A DNA stretch of 5,624 nt from Anaerolineae bacterium (GTDB lineage: Bacteria > Chloroflexota > Anaerolineae > 4572-78). Made by a program: the position numbers and the translations under genes. The stretch is taken from positions 4,321 through 9,944 of the forward strand of contig JALVZI010000275.1 of assembly GCA_027022125.1 (NCBI GenBank), in the 5' to 3' direction. A model generated the notes under the pieces. It had not been told where the DNA came from. It saw only the letters and a list, made by a program, of their open reading frames with translations, and made no database searches. Positions 1-5,624 of this stretch are shown in pieces. Within the stretch, counting starts at the first letter, position 1. The number at the start of each line of letters is the position of its first letter.

Positions 1-15
1 AGCGAAACACCGTGG

Positions 16-35
16 ATTCCCGCTTTCGCGGGAAT
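16..35. repeat. Short perfect hairpin, REP-like
   Basis: ATTCCCGC (16-23) and GCGGGAAT (28-35) form a perfect 8-bp stem with a TTTC loop. No T-run follows on either side, so it does not read as a classic Rho-independent terminator. Sequences of this kind (GATTCCCGC...GCGGGAATGACA) recur between genes in many bacterial genomes. I therefore call it a dispersed palindromic repeat; the copy number in this genome is unknown. Confidence 0.6.
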
Positions 36-128
36 GACATTATAAAAATTGCCGATGATTTTTGTAATTTCGACACACTTTTCAAAAGTTTCATTTAGTT
101 TCTTGATTTGGTTGTAATTACCCGGTCT

Positions 129-208
129 GTCACTGCGAGGCGCGCAGCGCCGAAGTAACCTCCGGTCGGCAAGTGTGAAAATTGCTTCGCCTGCGGCTCG
201 CAATGACA
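129..208. repeat. Imperfect long inverted repeat, REP/MITE-like
   Basis: The left arm (about 129-158, beginning GTCACTGCGAGGCGC) and the right arm (about 182-208, ending GGCTCGCAATGACA) are imperfect reverse complements. The best match is at the outer ends: GTCA-C/T-TGCGAG pairs with CTCGCA-A-TGAC. The match continues more loosely to CGAAGTAA against TTGCTTCG. About 23 bases separate the arms. The family resembles widespread intergenic elements built on TGTCATTGCGAG...CGAAGCAA. No transposase gene is present, so if mobile it would be moved in trans. Confidence 0.6.
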
Positions 209-234
209 TTTTCGCGCTCAATCCGTGTTCAATG

Positions 235-299
235 CGTAGGGGCGACCCTTGTGGTCGCCCAAAGCCCAAAGCAGGGCAGCCACAAGGGCTGCCCCTACG
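235..299. repeat. Twin-hairpin palindrome (BIME-like repeat pair)
   Basis: Two 26-base arms, 235-260 and 274-299, are inverted copies matching at 22 of 26 positions, separated by 13 bases. Each arm is itself a perfect hairpin: GGGCGACC (240-247) with GGTCGCCC (253-260), and GGGCAGCC (274-281) with GGCTGCCC (287-294), each with a five-base loop (CTTGT, or ACAAG on the other arm). The four differences between arms are two pairs of compensating changes that preserve both stems. This layout matches REP pairs mobilised by RAYT-type transposases, but no such gene is visible. Confidence 0.7.
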
Positions 300-322
300 A
301 TTGTTCGAGGTGAACACAGCGC

Positions 323-364
323 GCTATTCGCTACTCGCTATTCGTCATTTGCTATTCACTACTC
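323..364 (+). repeat. Six degenerate tandem heptamers
   Basis: Six consecutive 7-base units can be read: GCTATTC, GCTACTC, GCTATTC, GTCATTT, GCTATTC, ACTACTC. Units 1, 3 and 5 are identical, and the even-numbered ones vary. The run ends 7 bases before the ccmF ribosome binding site, so it lies in or next to the ccmF 5' leader. It resembles short tandem heptamers known between genes of cyanobacteria and other bacteria. A regulatory role is possible but not shown. Confidence 0.65.
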
Positions 365-371
365 AAAAAAC

Positions 372-378
372 AGGATGG
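372..378 (+). promoter_or_regulatory. Ribosome binding site of ccmF
   Basis: AGGATGG, with its AGGA core seven bases before the ATG at 383. This supports 383 as the ccmF start. The ATG encoded three codons further on or later lacks such a site. Confidence 0.6.
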
Positions 379-382
379 AAAT

Positions 383-2398
383 ATGCCGGCAATTGGATAT
401 ACTGCACAAGTTCTCGCGTTGATTTTGGCTGTTTATGCCATCGTCGTCGCGGTGATGGGCGCGCGTAAAAACCGCGCCGATTTGGTGTTAAGCGCCAAAA
501 ATGCGTCGTTGGGCGTAACAATTTTGCTCACAGTGGCAGTGCTGGTAATGGAGTATCTGCTGCTCACCCAACATTACCAAACGGAATATGTCGCCCAAGT
601 GACCAACCGCGATGCCACCACCTTCTTTCGGGTCGCGGCATTGTGGGGGTCTCAAAACGGGTCGCTCCTCTTTTTCGCATGGCTGATGTCGCTTTTTACC
701 GGCGCAGTTTTGTTGAACAAATGGGGCGCGGTGAAAACGCTCATTCCGTATGTGATGGCGGTGATGAATTTTGTTTTGGTCTTTTTCATCGGGTTGATTG
801 TCACCGTGGCGAACCCTTTTGCGCAACTTTCTTTCTTCCCCGCCGATGGCAACGGGTTGAACCCGATGCTGTACCACTGGGGCATGGTCATTCACCCGCC
901 GATTCTGTACATCGGTTTTGTGGCGTTCATCGTGCCGTATGCCTTTGCGATGGCGGCACTGTTCACCAACCAGCGCGGCGATTTGTGGATGCGCACCACT
1001 CGCCGCTGGACGCTGGTTGCCTGGCTGTTTTTGAGCATGGGTCTGCTGCTCGGCGGGCGTTGGGCGTATGATGTGCTCGGCTGGGGCGGCTACTGGGGCT
1101 GGGATGCGGTGGAAAATGCCGCACTCATTCCATGGCTGGTGGCTACCCCATTCCTCCATTCGGTCATCATTCAAGAAAATCGGGGGATGATGAAACGCTG
1201 GAATGTGGGACTCATCATCCTGACTTTCGCGCTGGTCATCGAAGGGACATTCCTCACCCGTTCCGGCGTGATTGGCTCGGTGCATACCTTTGCCCAAAGC
1301 GCCATTGGACCGCTCTTTTTGGGCTTCATTGGCATCATGTTTATCGCCTCGCTGGTGCTGTTCATTAGCCGCTGGGAACTGCTGGCAAGCGACAATGAAC
1401 TCGACTCGGTTCTTTCCCGCGAAGCCATTTTTCTGCTGAACGACCTCTTTTTCATTGGTATCGCTTTTACGGTTTGGTGGGGCACGCATTTCCCCATCAT
1501 CTCCGAAGCGTTGCTGGGGAATAAAATTGTGGTGGGACCGCCCTTCTTCCAAAAGGCGACGGGACCCCTCTTTGCCGGTATTGTGCTGCTGATGGGCATT
1601 GCCCCGCTGATGCCATGGCGGCATATCAGTTCTAAAAAATTGTTGCGGCAACTGACAGTGCCGGCGGCGGTGGGCGTGGCAGTGGCAATTTTGCTGCCAC
1701 TGTTCACTATGATTAAAATGAAAGGCGCGGTGATGACCTTCGCTTTTGTGGCGTTTACTGCCACCGTCACGCTGATGGAATACTGGCGCGGCATCAATGC
1801 GCGGCATCGCGCCCGCAGCGAAAATTATTTCACGGCGATGGTGCGTTTGGTGGCGCGCAACCGGCGGCGATACGGCGGCTATCTCATCCATTTTGGCGTT
1901 CTTTTTGCCACCATCGGTATCGTCGGTATGGAATTTTATCAGGTGGAAACCCAGCAAAATGTGTCGCTCGGAGAGTCATTTTCCATCGAATCGCCCTTTA
2001 CCGGCAGGTACGATTTAACGTTTGAAGGTTTGAAGCAGGTTCCCGGCAAGCCCGGCGTGGAAAATACCGTCGCTACGCTGCAAGTGAGTCATAATGGCAA
2101 AGTGGTGAATACGATTGAACCGTATCGGGAATTTTTTGTGCGGCAGCAGCAACCGATGACCATTCCCGATATTCACCGGCAGGGAATGTCAGAATTGTAT
2201 GTGATTATCGCCGGATGGGAACCCGATGGACAGAGCGCCAGTTTCAAAGCCTATATCAACCCGATGATTAACTGGCTGTGGTTCGGTGGGCTGGTCTTTG
2301 TGCTCGGCACGCTGGTTGCGGCGTGGTCACCTTCGACGCAGGTGGCGCGTCAAACAAAAACGGCAAAATCTCGGCGGAATGTGGTAGAGGTGTCATGA
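383..2398 (+). CDS. ccmF: CcmF, cytochrome c heme lyase subunit
   Basis: A 671-residue polytopic membrane protein with about 15 hydrophobic segments. It belongs to the heme-handling (WWD) family and would transfer heme from holo-CcmE to apocytochrome CXXCH motifs on the outer face of the membrane. The WWD signature is clear at about 234-251 (WGGYWGWDAVENAALIPW). All four conserved histidines are present: H171 (IHPPILY), H259 (PFLHS), H301 (GSVHTFA) and H503 (YLIHFG), matching E. coli H173, H261, H303 and H491. WGSQNGSLLFF (88-98) fits the usual N-terminal WG..GSLL block. A soluble outer domain (about 520-625) precedes the last membrane helix (629-648). Length is normal for CcmF. It is the first gene of the visible operon and overlaps ccmH by four bases (ATGA). 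The family is certain; function is inferred from intact motifs. Confidence 0.97.
   Translation: MPAIGYTAQVLALILAVYAIVVAVMGARKNRADLVLSAKNASLGVTILLTVAVLVMEYLLLTQHYQTEYVAQVTNRDATTFFRVAALWGSQNGSLLFFAWLMSLFTGAVLLNKWGAVKTLIPYVMAVMNFVLVFFIGLIVTVANPFAQLSFFPADGNGLNPMLYHWGMVIHPPILYIGFVAFIVPYAFAMAALFTNQRGDLWMRTTRRWTLVAWLFLSMGLLLGGRWAYDVLGWGGYWGWDAVENAALIPWLVATPFLHSVIIQENRGMMKRWNVGLIILTFALVIEGTFLTRSGVIGSVHTFAQSAIGPLFLGFIGIMFIASLVLFISRWELLASDNELDSVLSREAIFLLNDLFFIGIAFTVWWGTHFPIISEALLGNKIVVGPPFFQKATGPLFAGIVLLMGIAPLMPWRHISSKKLLRQLTVPAAVGVAVAILLPLFTMIKMKGAVMTFAFVAFTATVTLMEYWRGINARHRARSENYFTAMVRLVARNRRRYGGYLIHFGVLFATIGIVGMEFYQVETQQNVSLGESFSIESPFTGRYDLTFEGLKQVPGKPGVENTVATLQVSHNGKVVNTIEPYREFFVRQQQPMTIPDIHRQGMSELYVIIAGWEPDGQSASFKAYINPMINWLWFGGLVFVLGTLVAAWSPSTQVARQTKTAKSRRNVVEVS
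2386..2390 (+). promoter_or_regulatory. Ribosome binding site of ccmH inside the end of ccmF
   Basis: AGAGG, four bases before the ATG at 2395. It decides the ccmH start: the same frame is open back to 2278, but the extra 39 residues would overlap ccmF and would hide the signal peptide. Confidence 0.5.
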
Positions 2399-2880
2399 AA
2401 AAATATGCTATTCCTTTTTTGTTTTTGGTAACGGTGATTGTGTTTGTGGCGGCGGTTGCGCCGGTATTTGCGCAAGAGCCTTCGATGGATGCGGTGAATC
2501 ACGTGGCACGAAAATTGAACTGCCCCACGTGTCAATCGCTTAATTTGGAAGATTGCCGCACGCAAACGTGCGACCAGTGGCGCGACCAGATTAAAGATTT
2601 GCTGGCAGAAGGTTACACCGAACAAGAGGTACTCGATTGGTTCATCGCGCGGTTTGGCGTGGAAGTTTTGCAGGAACCGCCGCGGCAGGGACACGGATTG
2701 TTCGCGTGGCTGTTGCCCGCCGTAGGATTGCTGATTGGTGTCGGCTGGTTGGCGTTCACTTTGCGACGGTGGTCGGTAGCAAACGCCGAAACGGTGCCGG
2801 TTACCGCCGATACACCGGCGGACATCGGTGTGGATGAAGAATATCTCCGTAAAATCGAAGAAGATTTGAAGGAATTTTAA
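2395..2880 (+). CDS. ccmH: CcmH/CycL-type thiol oxidoreductase, four-cysteine form
   Basis: A 161-residue protein of the CcmH/CycL/NrfF family, which reduces the CXXCH cysteines of apocytochromes and works with CcmF. A signal peptide (1-26, probable cut VFA/QE) is followed by the core: ARKLNCPTCQSLN with C43 and C46, then a three-helix-like stretch ending ARFGVEVLQEPP (85-96), as in the family. One membrane helix follows (about 101-123), then an acidic cytoplasmic tail (130-161). It has the short CcmH form, without the TPR part fused in E. coli CcmH. Two extra cysteines, C54 and C59 (DCRTQTC), are not part of the usual LRCxxCQ motif. The start at 2395 is preferred over 2278 because it gives the signal peptide, a ribosome site and an ATGA overlap with ccmF. 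Confidence 0.93.
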   Translation: MKKYAIPFLFLVTVIVFVAAVAPVFAQEPSMDAVNHVARKLNCPTCQSLNLEDCRTQTCDQWRDQIKDLLAEGYTEQEVLDWFIARFGVEVLQEPPRQGHGLFAWLLPAVGLLIGVGWLAFTLRRWSVANAETVPVTADTPADIGVDEEYLRKIEEDLKEF

Positions 2881-2885
2881 CCATT

Positions 2886-3434
2886 ATGACAGAAACAACA
2901 CCACCCAAAAAATCTACGGCAAAAATAATCGGGCTGACGCTGGGTATTGTGGCGTTACTGGTGCTCTTTTTTGTTTTTGCCTTCGGTCTGCAAAAAAGAG
3001 AATCGACTCAGTTGCAGGGCGCACCCGCCCCCGATTTCTCCATTACCTCATTTGACGGGGAAACTTACACGCTCGAATCGTTGCGCGGCACACCGATACT
3101 CATCAACTTTTGGGCAAGTTGGTGCGTGGAATGCTATAAAGAAGCCGCCCTGCTGGAACAAGCCTCGCAGGATTTTAAAGGCAAAGTGCTCTTTTTGGGG
3201 ATAGATTATCTGGATACCGAAAAAGATGCAATGGAGTATATGGAGAAATACGGCGTAACCTACCCCTCCGGTCCCGATATCGAATCGCGGATGGCGAAAG
3301 CATACCGCATCACCGGCGTGCCCGAAACGTTTTTCGTTACCGCTGACGGGCAAATCATTCACGTGCAAATCGGACCCATCGAACGCCCGCAACTTTATCA
3401 ACTTTTGGAAAAACTCGCCGCTACCGGAGGCTAA
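2886..3434 (+). CDS. ccmG: CcmG/ResA/TlpA-type membrane-anchored thioredoxin
   Basis: A 182-residue protein with one N-terminal membrane anchor (about 14-35) and a thioredoxin domain outside the cytoplasm (about 45-180). In the pathway it passes electrons to CcmH or directly to apocytochrome disulfides. The AhpC/TSA-Redoxin-type N-terminus GAPAPDFSI (45-53) is followed by the active site NFWASWCVEC (74-83; C80, C83) and the cis-proline block GVPETFF (144-150, P146), which is close to the GAPETF of CcmG. The CVEC motif is unusual: most relatives have CxPC or CPTC. AAGGA (2869-2873), 12 bases upstream inside the end of ccmH, is a plausible ribosome site. The electron donor (CcdA or DsbD) is not in the window. 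CcmG and ResA names are hard to separate by sequence alone; CcmG is chosen because of the operon. Confidence 0.88.
   Translation: MTETTPPKKSTAKIIGLTLGIVALLVLFFVFAFGLQKRESTQLQGAPAPDFSITSFDGETYTLESLRGTPILINFWASWCVECYKEAALLEQASQDFKGKVLFLGIDYLDTEKDAMEYMEKYGVTYPSGPDIESRMAKAYRITGVPETFFVTADGQIIHVQIGPIERPQLYQLLEKLAATGG
3426..3430 (+). promoter_or_regulatory. Ribosome binding site of the zinc-ribbon gene
   Basis: GGAGG, nine bases before the ATG at 3440 and lying inside the last codons of the thioredoxin gene. It fixes the start and fits translational coupling. Confidence 0.65.
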
Positions 3435-3439
3435 TTGCC

Positions 3440-4036
3440 ATGGATATTGTCTTCATCGCTATCATTGTGCTAATGATTGCTGCCACGCTTTGGTGGGTAC
3501 TCAAGCCAATCCTCAGCACACAAACCGAATTTGAAGTTACAGAACGCGCCGATTTGCTCACACTGGGTGAATTGGAGATGAAACGCGACGCGATTTATTC
3601 TGCCATTAAAGATTTGGAATTGGATTTTGAAAGCGGAAAAATTGCCGAACAGGATTATCAGCAGGGGCGGTTGAAATTTATGCAGCAGGTTGCCGCCATT
3701 TTAAAACAAATTGACACGCTTTCCGGCAGTTACGAAAGCCGGTTGGAATCGCAGGTGGATGCGCTGCTCGCCGATGATAAAATTGCCGCCGCCGATGACC
3801 TGCGCGCCGCCGCGCGCGCCGAGTTGCGCGCCAAAATCGAAACCATCGCCACCGGTACATCCGATTACACCTGCCCGCAGTGTGGGCATCCGTTTGAAGC
3901 GGGCGATACCTTTTGCACAGAATGCGGCGCGTCGCTCACCACCGAATGCCCCGCGTGTCACGGGCAAGTGTTGCTCGGTGACAAATTTTGCCCCCATTGC
4001 GGCGAAGCAATGGCAACGGCGGAGGTGGCATCATGA
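3440..4036 (+). CDS. CcmI-like membrane protein with C-terminal double zinc ribbon
   Basis: A 198-residue protein. One N-terminal membrane helix (about 3-22) is followed by a charged helical, probably coiled-coil region (about 32-138). This contains the CcmI/CycH-like stretch KRDAIYSAIKDLELDFESGK (48-67) and then EQDYQQGR. Two four-cysteine zinc ribbons end the protein: C145/C148 with C159/C162, and C170/C173 with C184/C187. In System I, CcmI binds the C-terminus of apocytochromes and hands them to CcmF/CcmH. Here the TPR domain of proteobacterial CcmI is absent and zinc ribbons take its place. With an N-out orientation the ribbons would be cytoplasmic; the topology is inferred. Start by strong GGAGG. 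It overlaps the next gene by ATGA. The CcmI relationship rests on the N-terminal motif and position, so no symbol is given. Confidence 0.8.
   Translation: MDIVFIAIIVLMIAATLWWVLKPILSTQTEFEVTERADLLTLGELEMKRDAIYSAIKDLELDFESGKIAEQDYQQGRLKFMQQVAAILKQIDTLSGSYESRLESQVDALLADDKIAAADDLRAAARAELRAKIETIATGTSDYTCPQCGHPFEAGDTFCTECGASLTTECPACHGQVLLGDKFCPHCGEAMATAEVAS
4021..4025 (+). promoter_or_regulatory. Ribosome binding site of the cytochrome gene
   Basis: GGAGG, seven bases before the ATG at 4033 and inside the last codons of the zinc-ribbon gene. It supports both the start and the coupling of the two genes. Confidence 0.65.
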
Positions 4037-5624
4037 AACTGAAACTGCTTGCCGCAATTGCAATTTTATTGCTCGCGGCGGGATGGTTCGCTGTGGCGCA
4101 ACCGGCAAACGCCGCCCCGCCGAAACAGGAACCGCCGCTGCCCCAAAAACTATCGGCGGTAAACGGGCAATCCATTTTCGCCGAAAATTGCCAACCGTGT
4201 CACGGCACAACCGGCAAAGGCGACGGACCCACCGCCGCATCGTTGCCCAACCAACCCCCCGATTTTACCGACCCCGCCACGCTGAATGCGATGTCTCCCG
4301 CAGAGATATTCAGCGTGATAAAAAACGGGCGGATGGACAAAATGATGCCGCCGTGGGAACAGCGGTTATCCGATGAGCAGATTTGGGACGCGACGGCATA
4401 TTTACTGACGCTGAACGCGCCCGATGCCACACTGGAACGCGGCAAAACCGTGTTCAACGAAACGTGCGCCACCTGTCACAACAGCGACGGTTCGGCGGCG
4501 GCGGTGGATTTTGCCGACCCGACCACGCTGGCAACCGCCGGCACCGATGCGCTGCTGGCAACCTTCCGCACGGCGGATGACCCCCATGCCGATGCGCTGC
4601 AATCGCTGGATGATACCGATGTGGCGGCGGGAATAGCCTTCGCCCGCTCGTTGAGTATCGAAATGCCGGTGGCGGTTCCCCACGACGGGGTGCTGACCGG
4701 CACGGTCATCAATGGCACTACCGGCGACCCCGTGCCCGATATTCCGCTGACGCTGTACACCGTGTCATCGGATGGTAGCCTGCTGGAACAGACCGACGGT
4801 AGCAGCGGCGCGGATGGCACGTTCAAATTTGAAAAACTGCGACGGGAGCACACTGCCAATTTTGTGCTGGAAGCGGTTTATAACGATGTTCACTATTTCT
4901 CGGACGGTTCGGCGATTTTTTTGCCGGACAGCACCGAAACCACCCTCGATATAAACGTGTATGAAACCACCGATGACCCGTCGGTGGTAGAGGCAACCAC
5001 ACTGCACCGCATTGTGGCATTCGTGCCCGACTTTATCAGCATTACCGATATTTACGTTTTTTCCAACAATTCCGACAAAACGTTCATCGGCAAAATGGGC
5101 GCGGACGGTATGCCGGAAACAGTGCGCATCGCCGTGCCGGACGGCGCGCAGGAAGTTTCCTTCCAGTTTGATACCGCCCGTCAAGCCGAAGATAACATTT
5201 ATGTTGATTCGCGTCCGGTGACTCCCGGCACGGAAAATTATTCGCTCGCCGTAAGTTACGGCATCCCCATCAAAGGCAAATCCGTAACGGTGAAAACCCC
5301 GCTGCTCACGGCGATACCGGCGGTGAATCTGCTGATAACCGATCAGGGCGAAACGGTATCCGGCGACCAACTGGAACGTTTGCAGGATAGAACCATTCAG
5401 GGCGACACCTACCAGCAATGGAAGGGTGAAAATTTTGCCGCCGGCGATGATTTGGTGATGACTTTCGGGCGGCTGAACAAACTTGATTTCGCCGCCGCGA
5501 CCGGCGGTTCATCCCCGTCTGGTGGACTGGCAGCCGCCGGTCCCGACCAGCAATATCTGCAATGGGTGGTGCTGGCTTTGGGCGCACTGCTCATTGGGTT
5601 TGTGGTGATTATGACCAACCGCAC
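4033..5624 (+). CDS. Two-heme cytochrome c with beta-rich region and C-terminal anchor (partial, open at right edge)
   Basis: I translated this frame by hand: 530 codons without a stop, running off the window. A signal peptide (1-22 or 1-27) leads to two cytochrome c domains. Domain 1 (about 43-130) has CQPCH (C53-H57) and a Met-rich ligand loop, MMPPWEQRLSDEQI (104-117). Domain 2 (about 134-210) has CATCH (C145-H149) but no Met in the equivalent loop (DDPHADALQSLDDTDV). Next comes a transthyretin-like/carboxypeptidase-regulatory type fold (about 217-315, LTGTVINGTTGDPVPDIPLTLY), then a beta-rich region of unknown type (about 316-485), a Gly/Ser/Ala linker (487-505) and a membrane helix (about 509-527). 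The protein is therefore exported, probably with most of its mass outside and a short inner tail. It is likely a client of the Ccm proteins encoded just upstream. Its electron partners are unknown. The true end is outside the window. Confidence 0.9.
   Translation, partial: MKLKLLAAIAILLLAAGWFAVAQPANAAPPKQEPPLPQKLSAVNGQSIFAENCQPCHGTTGKGDGPTAASLPNQPPDFTDPATLNAMSPAEIFSVIKNGRMDKMMPPWEQRLSDEQIWDATAYLLTLNAPDATLERGKTVFNETCATCHNSDGSAAAVDFADPTTLATAGTDALLATFRTADDPHADALQSLDDTDVAAGIAFARSLSIEMPVAVPHDGVLTGTVINGTTGDPVPDIPLTLYTVSSDGSLLEQTDGSSGADGTFKFEKLRREHTANFVLEAVYNDVHYFSDGSAIFLPDSTETTLDINVYETTDDPSVVEATTLHRIVAFVPDFISITDIYVFSNNSDKTFIGKMGADGMPETVRIAVPDGAQEVSFQFDTARQAEDNIYVDSRPVTPGTENYSLAVSYGIPIKGKSVTVKTPLLTAIPAVNLLITDQGETVSGDQLERLQDRTIQGDTYQQWKGENFAAGDDLVMTFGRLNKLDFAAATGGSSPSGGLAAAGPDQQYLQWVVLALGALLIGFVVIMTNR

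Larger units (their letters stand above)
1..382. other. Non-coding leader region packed with short repeats
   Basis: I see no credible gene here. The only open frame, starting at 175, runs through repeat sequence, has no ribosome binding site and overlaps the ccmF start out of frame. The stretch divides into a small hairpin (16-35), an AT-rich segment (about 40-120) with no recognisable coding content, a long imperfect inverted repeat (about 129-208), a double-hairpin palindrome (235-299) and a run of heptamers (323-364). The promoter of the ccm operon probably lies in this stretch or further left, but no pair of -35 and -10 boxes is good enough to call. What lies before base 1 cannot be seen. 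Confidence 0.8.

Noticed and set aside
16..35. Hairpin as a terminator of an upstream gene
   Set aside because: The stem is good but no T-run follows on either strand, and the sequence fits a dispersed repeat better.
41..46. TATAAA as a -10 box
   Set aside because: There is no -35 partner at a suitable distance; the position falls next to the REP hairpin.
90..118. Possible promoter with TTCATT (90-95) and TGTAAT (113-118)
   Set aside because: The spacing is 17 bases and the -10 box is fair, but the -35 box matches the consensus at only three positions. In AT-rich DNA this is expected by chance.
323..364. CRISPR-like array
   Set aside because: The units are 7 bases, directly adjacent, with no spacers.
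175..468. Open frame of 97 codons on the plus strand before and into ccmF
   Set aside because: It is made of the repeat elements, has no ribosome site and overlaps ccmF out of frame.
488..1957. Long open frame of 489 codons on the minus strand
   Set aside because: It lies entirely antisense to ccmF, is rich in His, Gln and Arg with no recognisable domain, and ccmF has every family motif. It is a shadow of the codon usage of ccmF.
2278..2394. N-terminal extension of ccmH to an earlier ATG
   Set aside because: It would add 39 residues that overlap ccmF and lack membrane or domain features, and it would bury the signal peptide that begins at 2395.
3786..3834. GC-rich run with repeated GCGCGCC
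   Set aside because: It encodes an Ala/Arg-rich helix (LRAAARAELRAK) in frame; the repetition follows from the codons.
4765..5418. Minus-strand open frame of 217 codons
   Set aside because: It is antisense to the cytochrome frame, which is continuous, has a signal peptide and two CXXCH motifs, and extends to the window edge.

Overview
The window holds the start and most of a cytochrome c maturation (Ccm, System I) gene block on the plus strand, preceded by about 380 bases of non-coding, repeat-rich DNA. Five genes follow in tight order: ccmF (383-2398), ccmH (2395-2880), a CcmG/ResA-type thioredoxin (2886-3434), a CcmI-like membrane protein fused to two zinc ribbons (3440-4036), and a two-heme cytochrome c with a C-terminal membrane anchor (4033 to beyond the right edge). 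Two junctions are 4-base ATGA overlaps (ccmF/ccmH and zinc-ribbon gene/cytochrome) and the other two gaps are 5 bases each, so this looks like one operon with translational coupling.

Organism: probably a member of the Chloroflexota (Anaerolineae or Caldilineae type) from an environmental genome. This is inference, not proof. It rests on the short single-domain CcmH with four cysteines, the zinc-ribbon version of CcmI in place of the proteobacterial TPR form, the cytochrome with an appended beta-rich domain and C-terminal anchor, and the dense intergenic repeats of a kind I associate with such genomes. Every Ccm protein here is clearly diverged from the proteobacterial type.

Bases 1-382: no gene. 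Instead there are at least four unrelated repeat elements one after another: a short perfect hairpin (16-35), an imperfect 80-base inverted repeat (about 129-208), a two-hairpin palindrome (235-299) whose arms differ only by compensating changes, and six degenerate heptamers (323-364) ending just before the ccmF ribosome binding site.

How the genes work together: CcmF is the heme lyase that attaches heme to CXXCH motifs outside the membrane. CcmH and the thioredoxin keep those cysteines reduced. The CcmI-like protein probably acts in presenting the apocytochrome or organising the complex. The last gene encodes a likely client of the system. The heme delivery genes ccmA, B, C, D and E are not in the window, nor is a CcdA/DsbD electron donor.

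Most interesting points: the cytochrome open to the right edge, whose second heme domain carries His where the first has its Met ligand; the zinc-ribbon CcmI; the non-standard cysteine motifs in CcmH (four Cys) and the thioredoxin (CVEC); and the covarying hairpin pair upstream.
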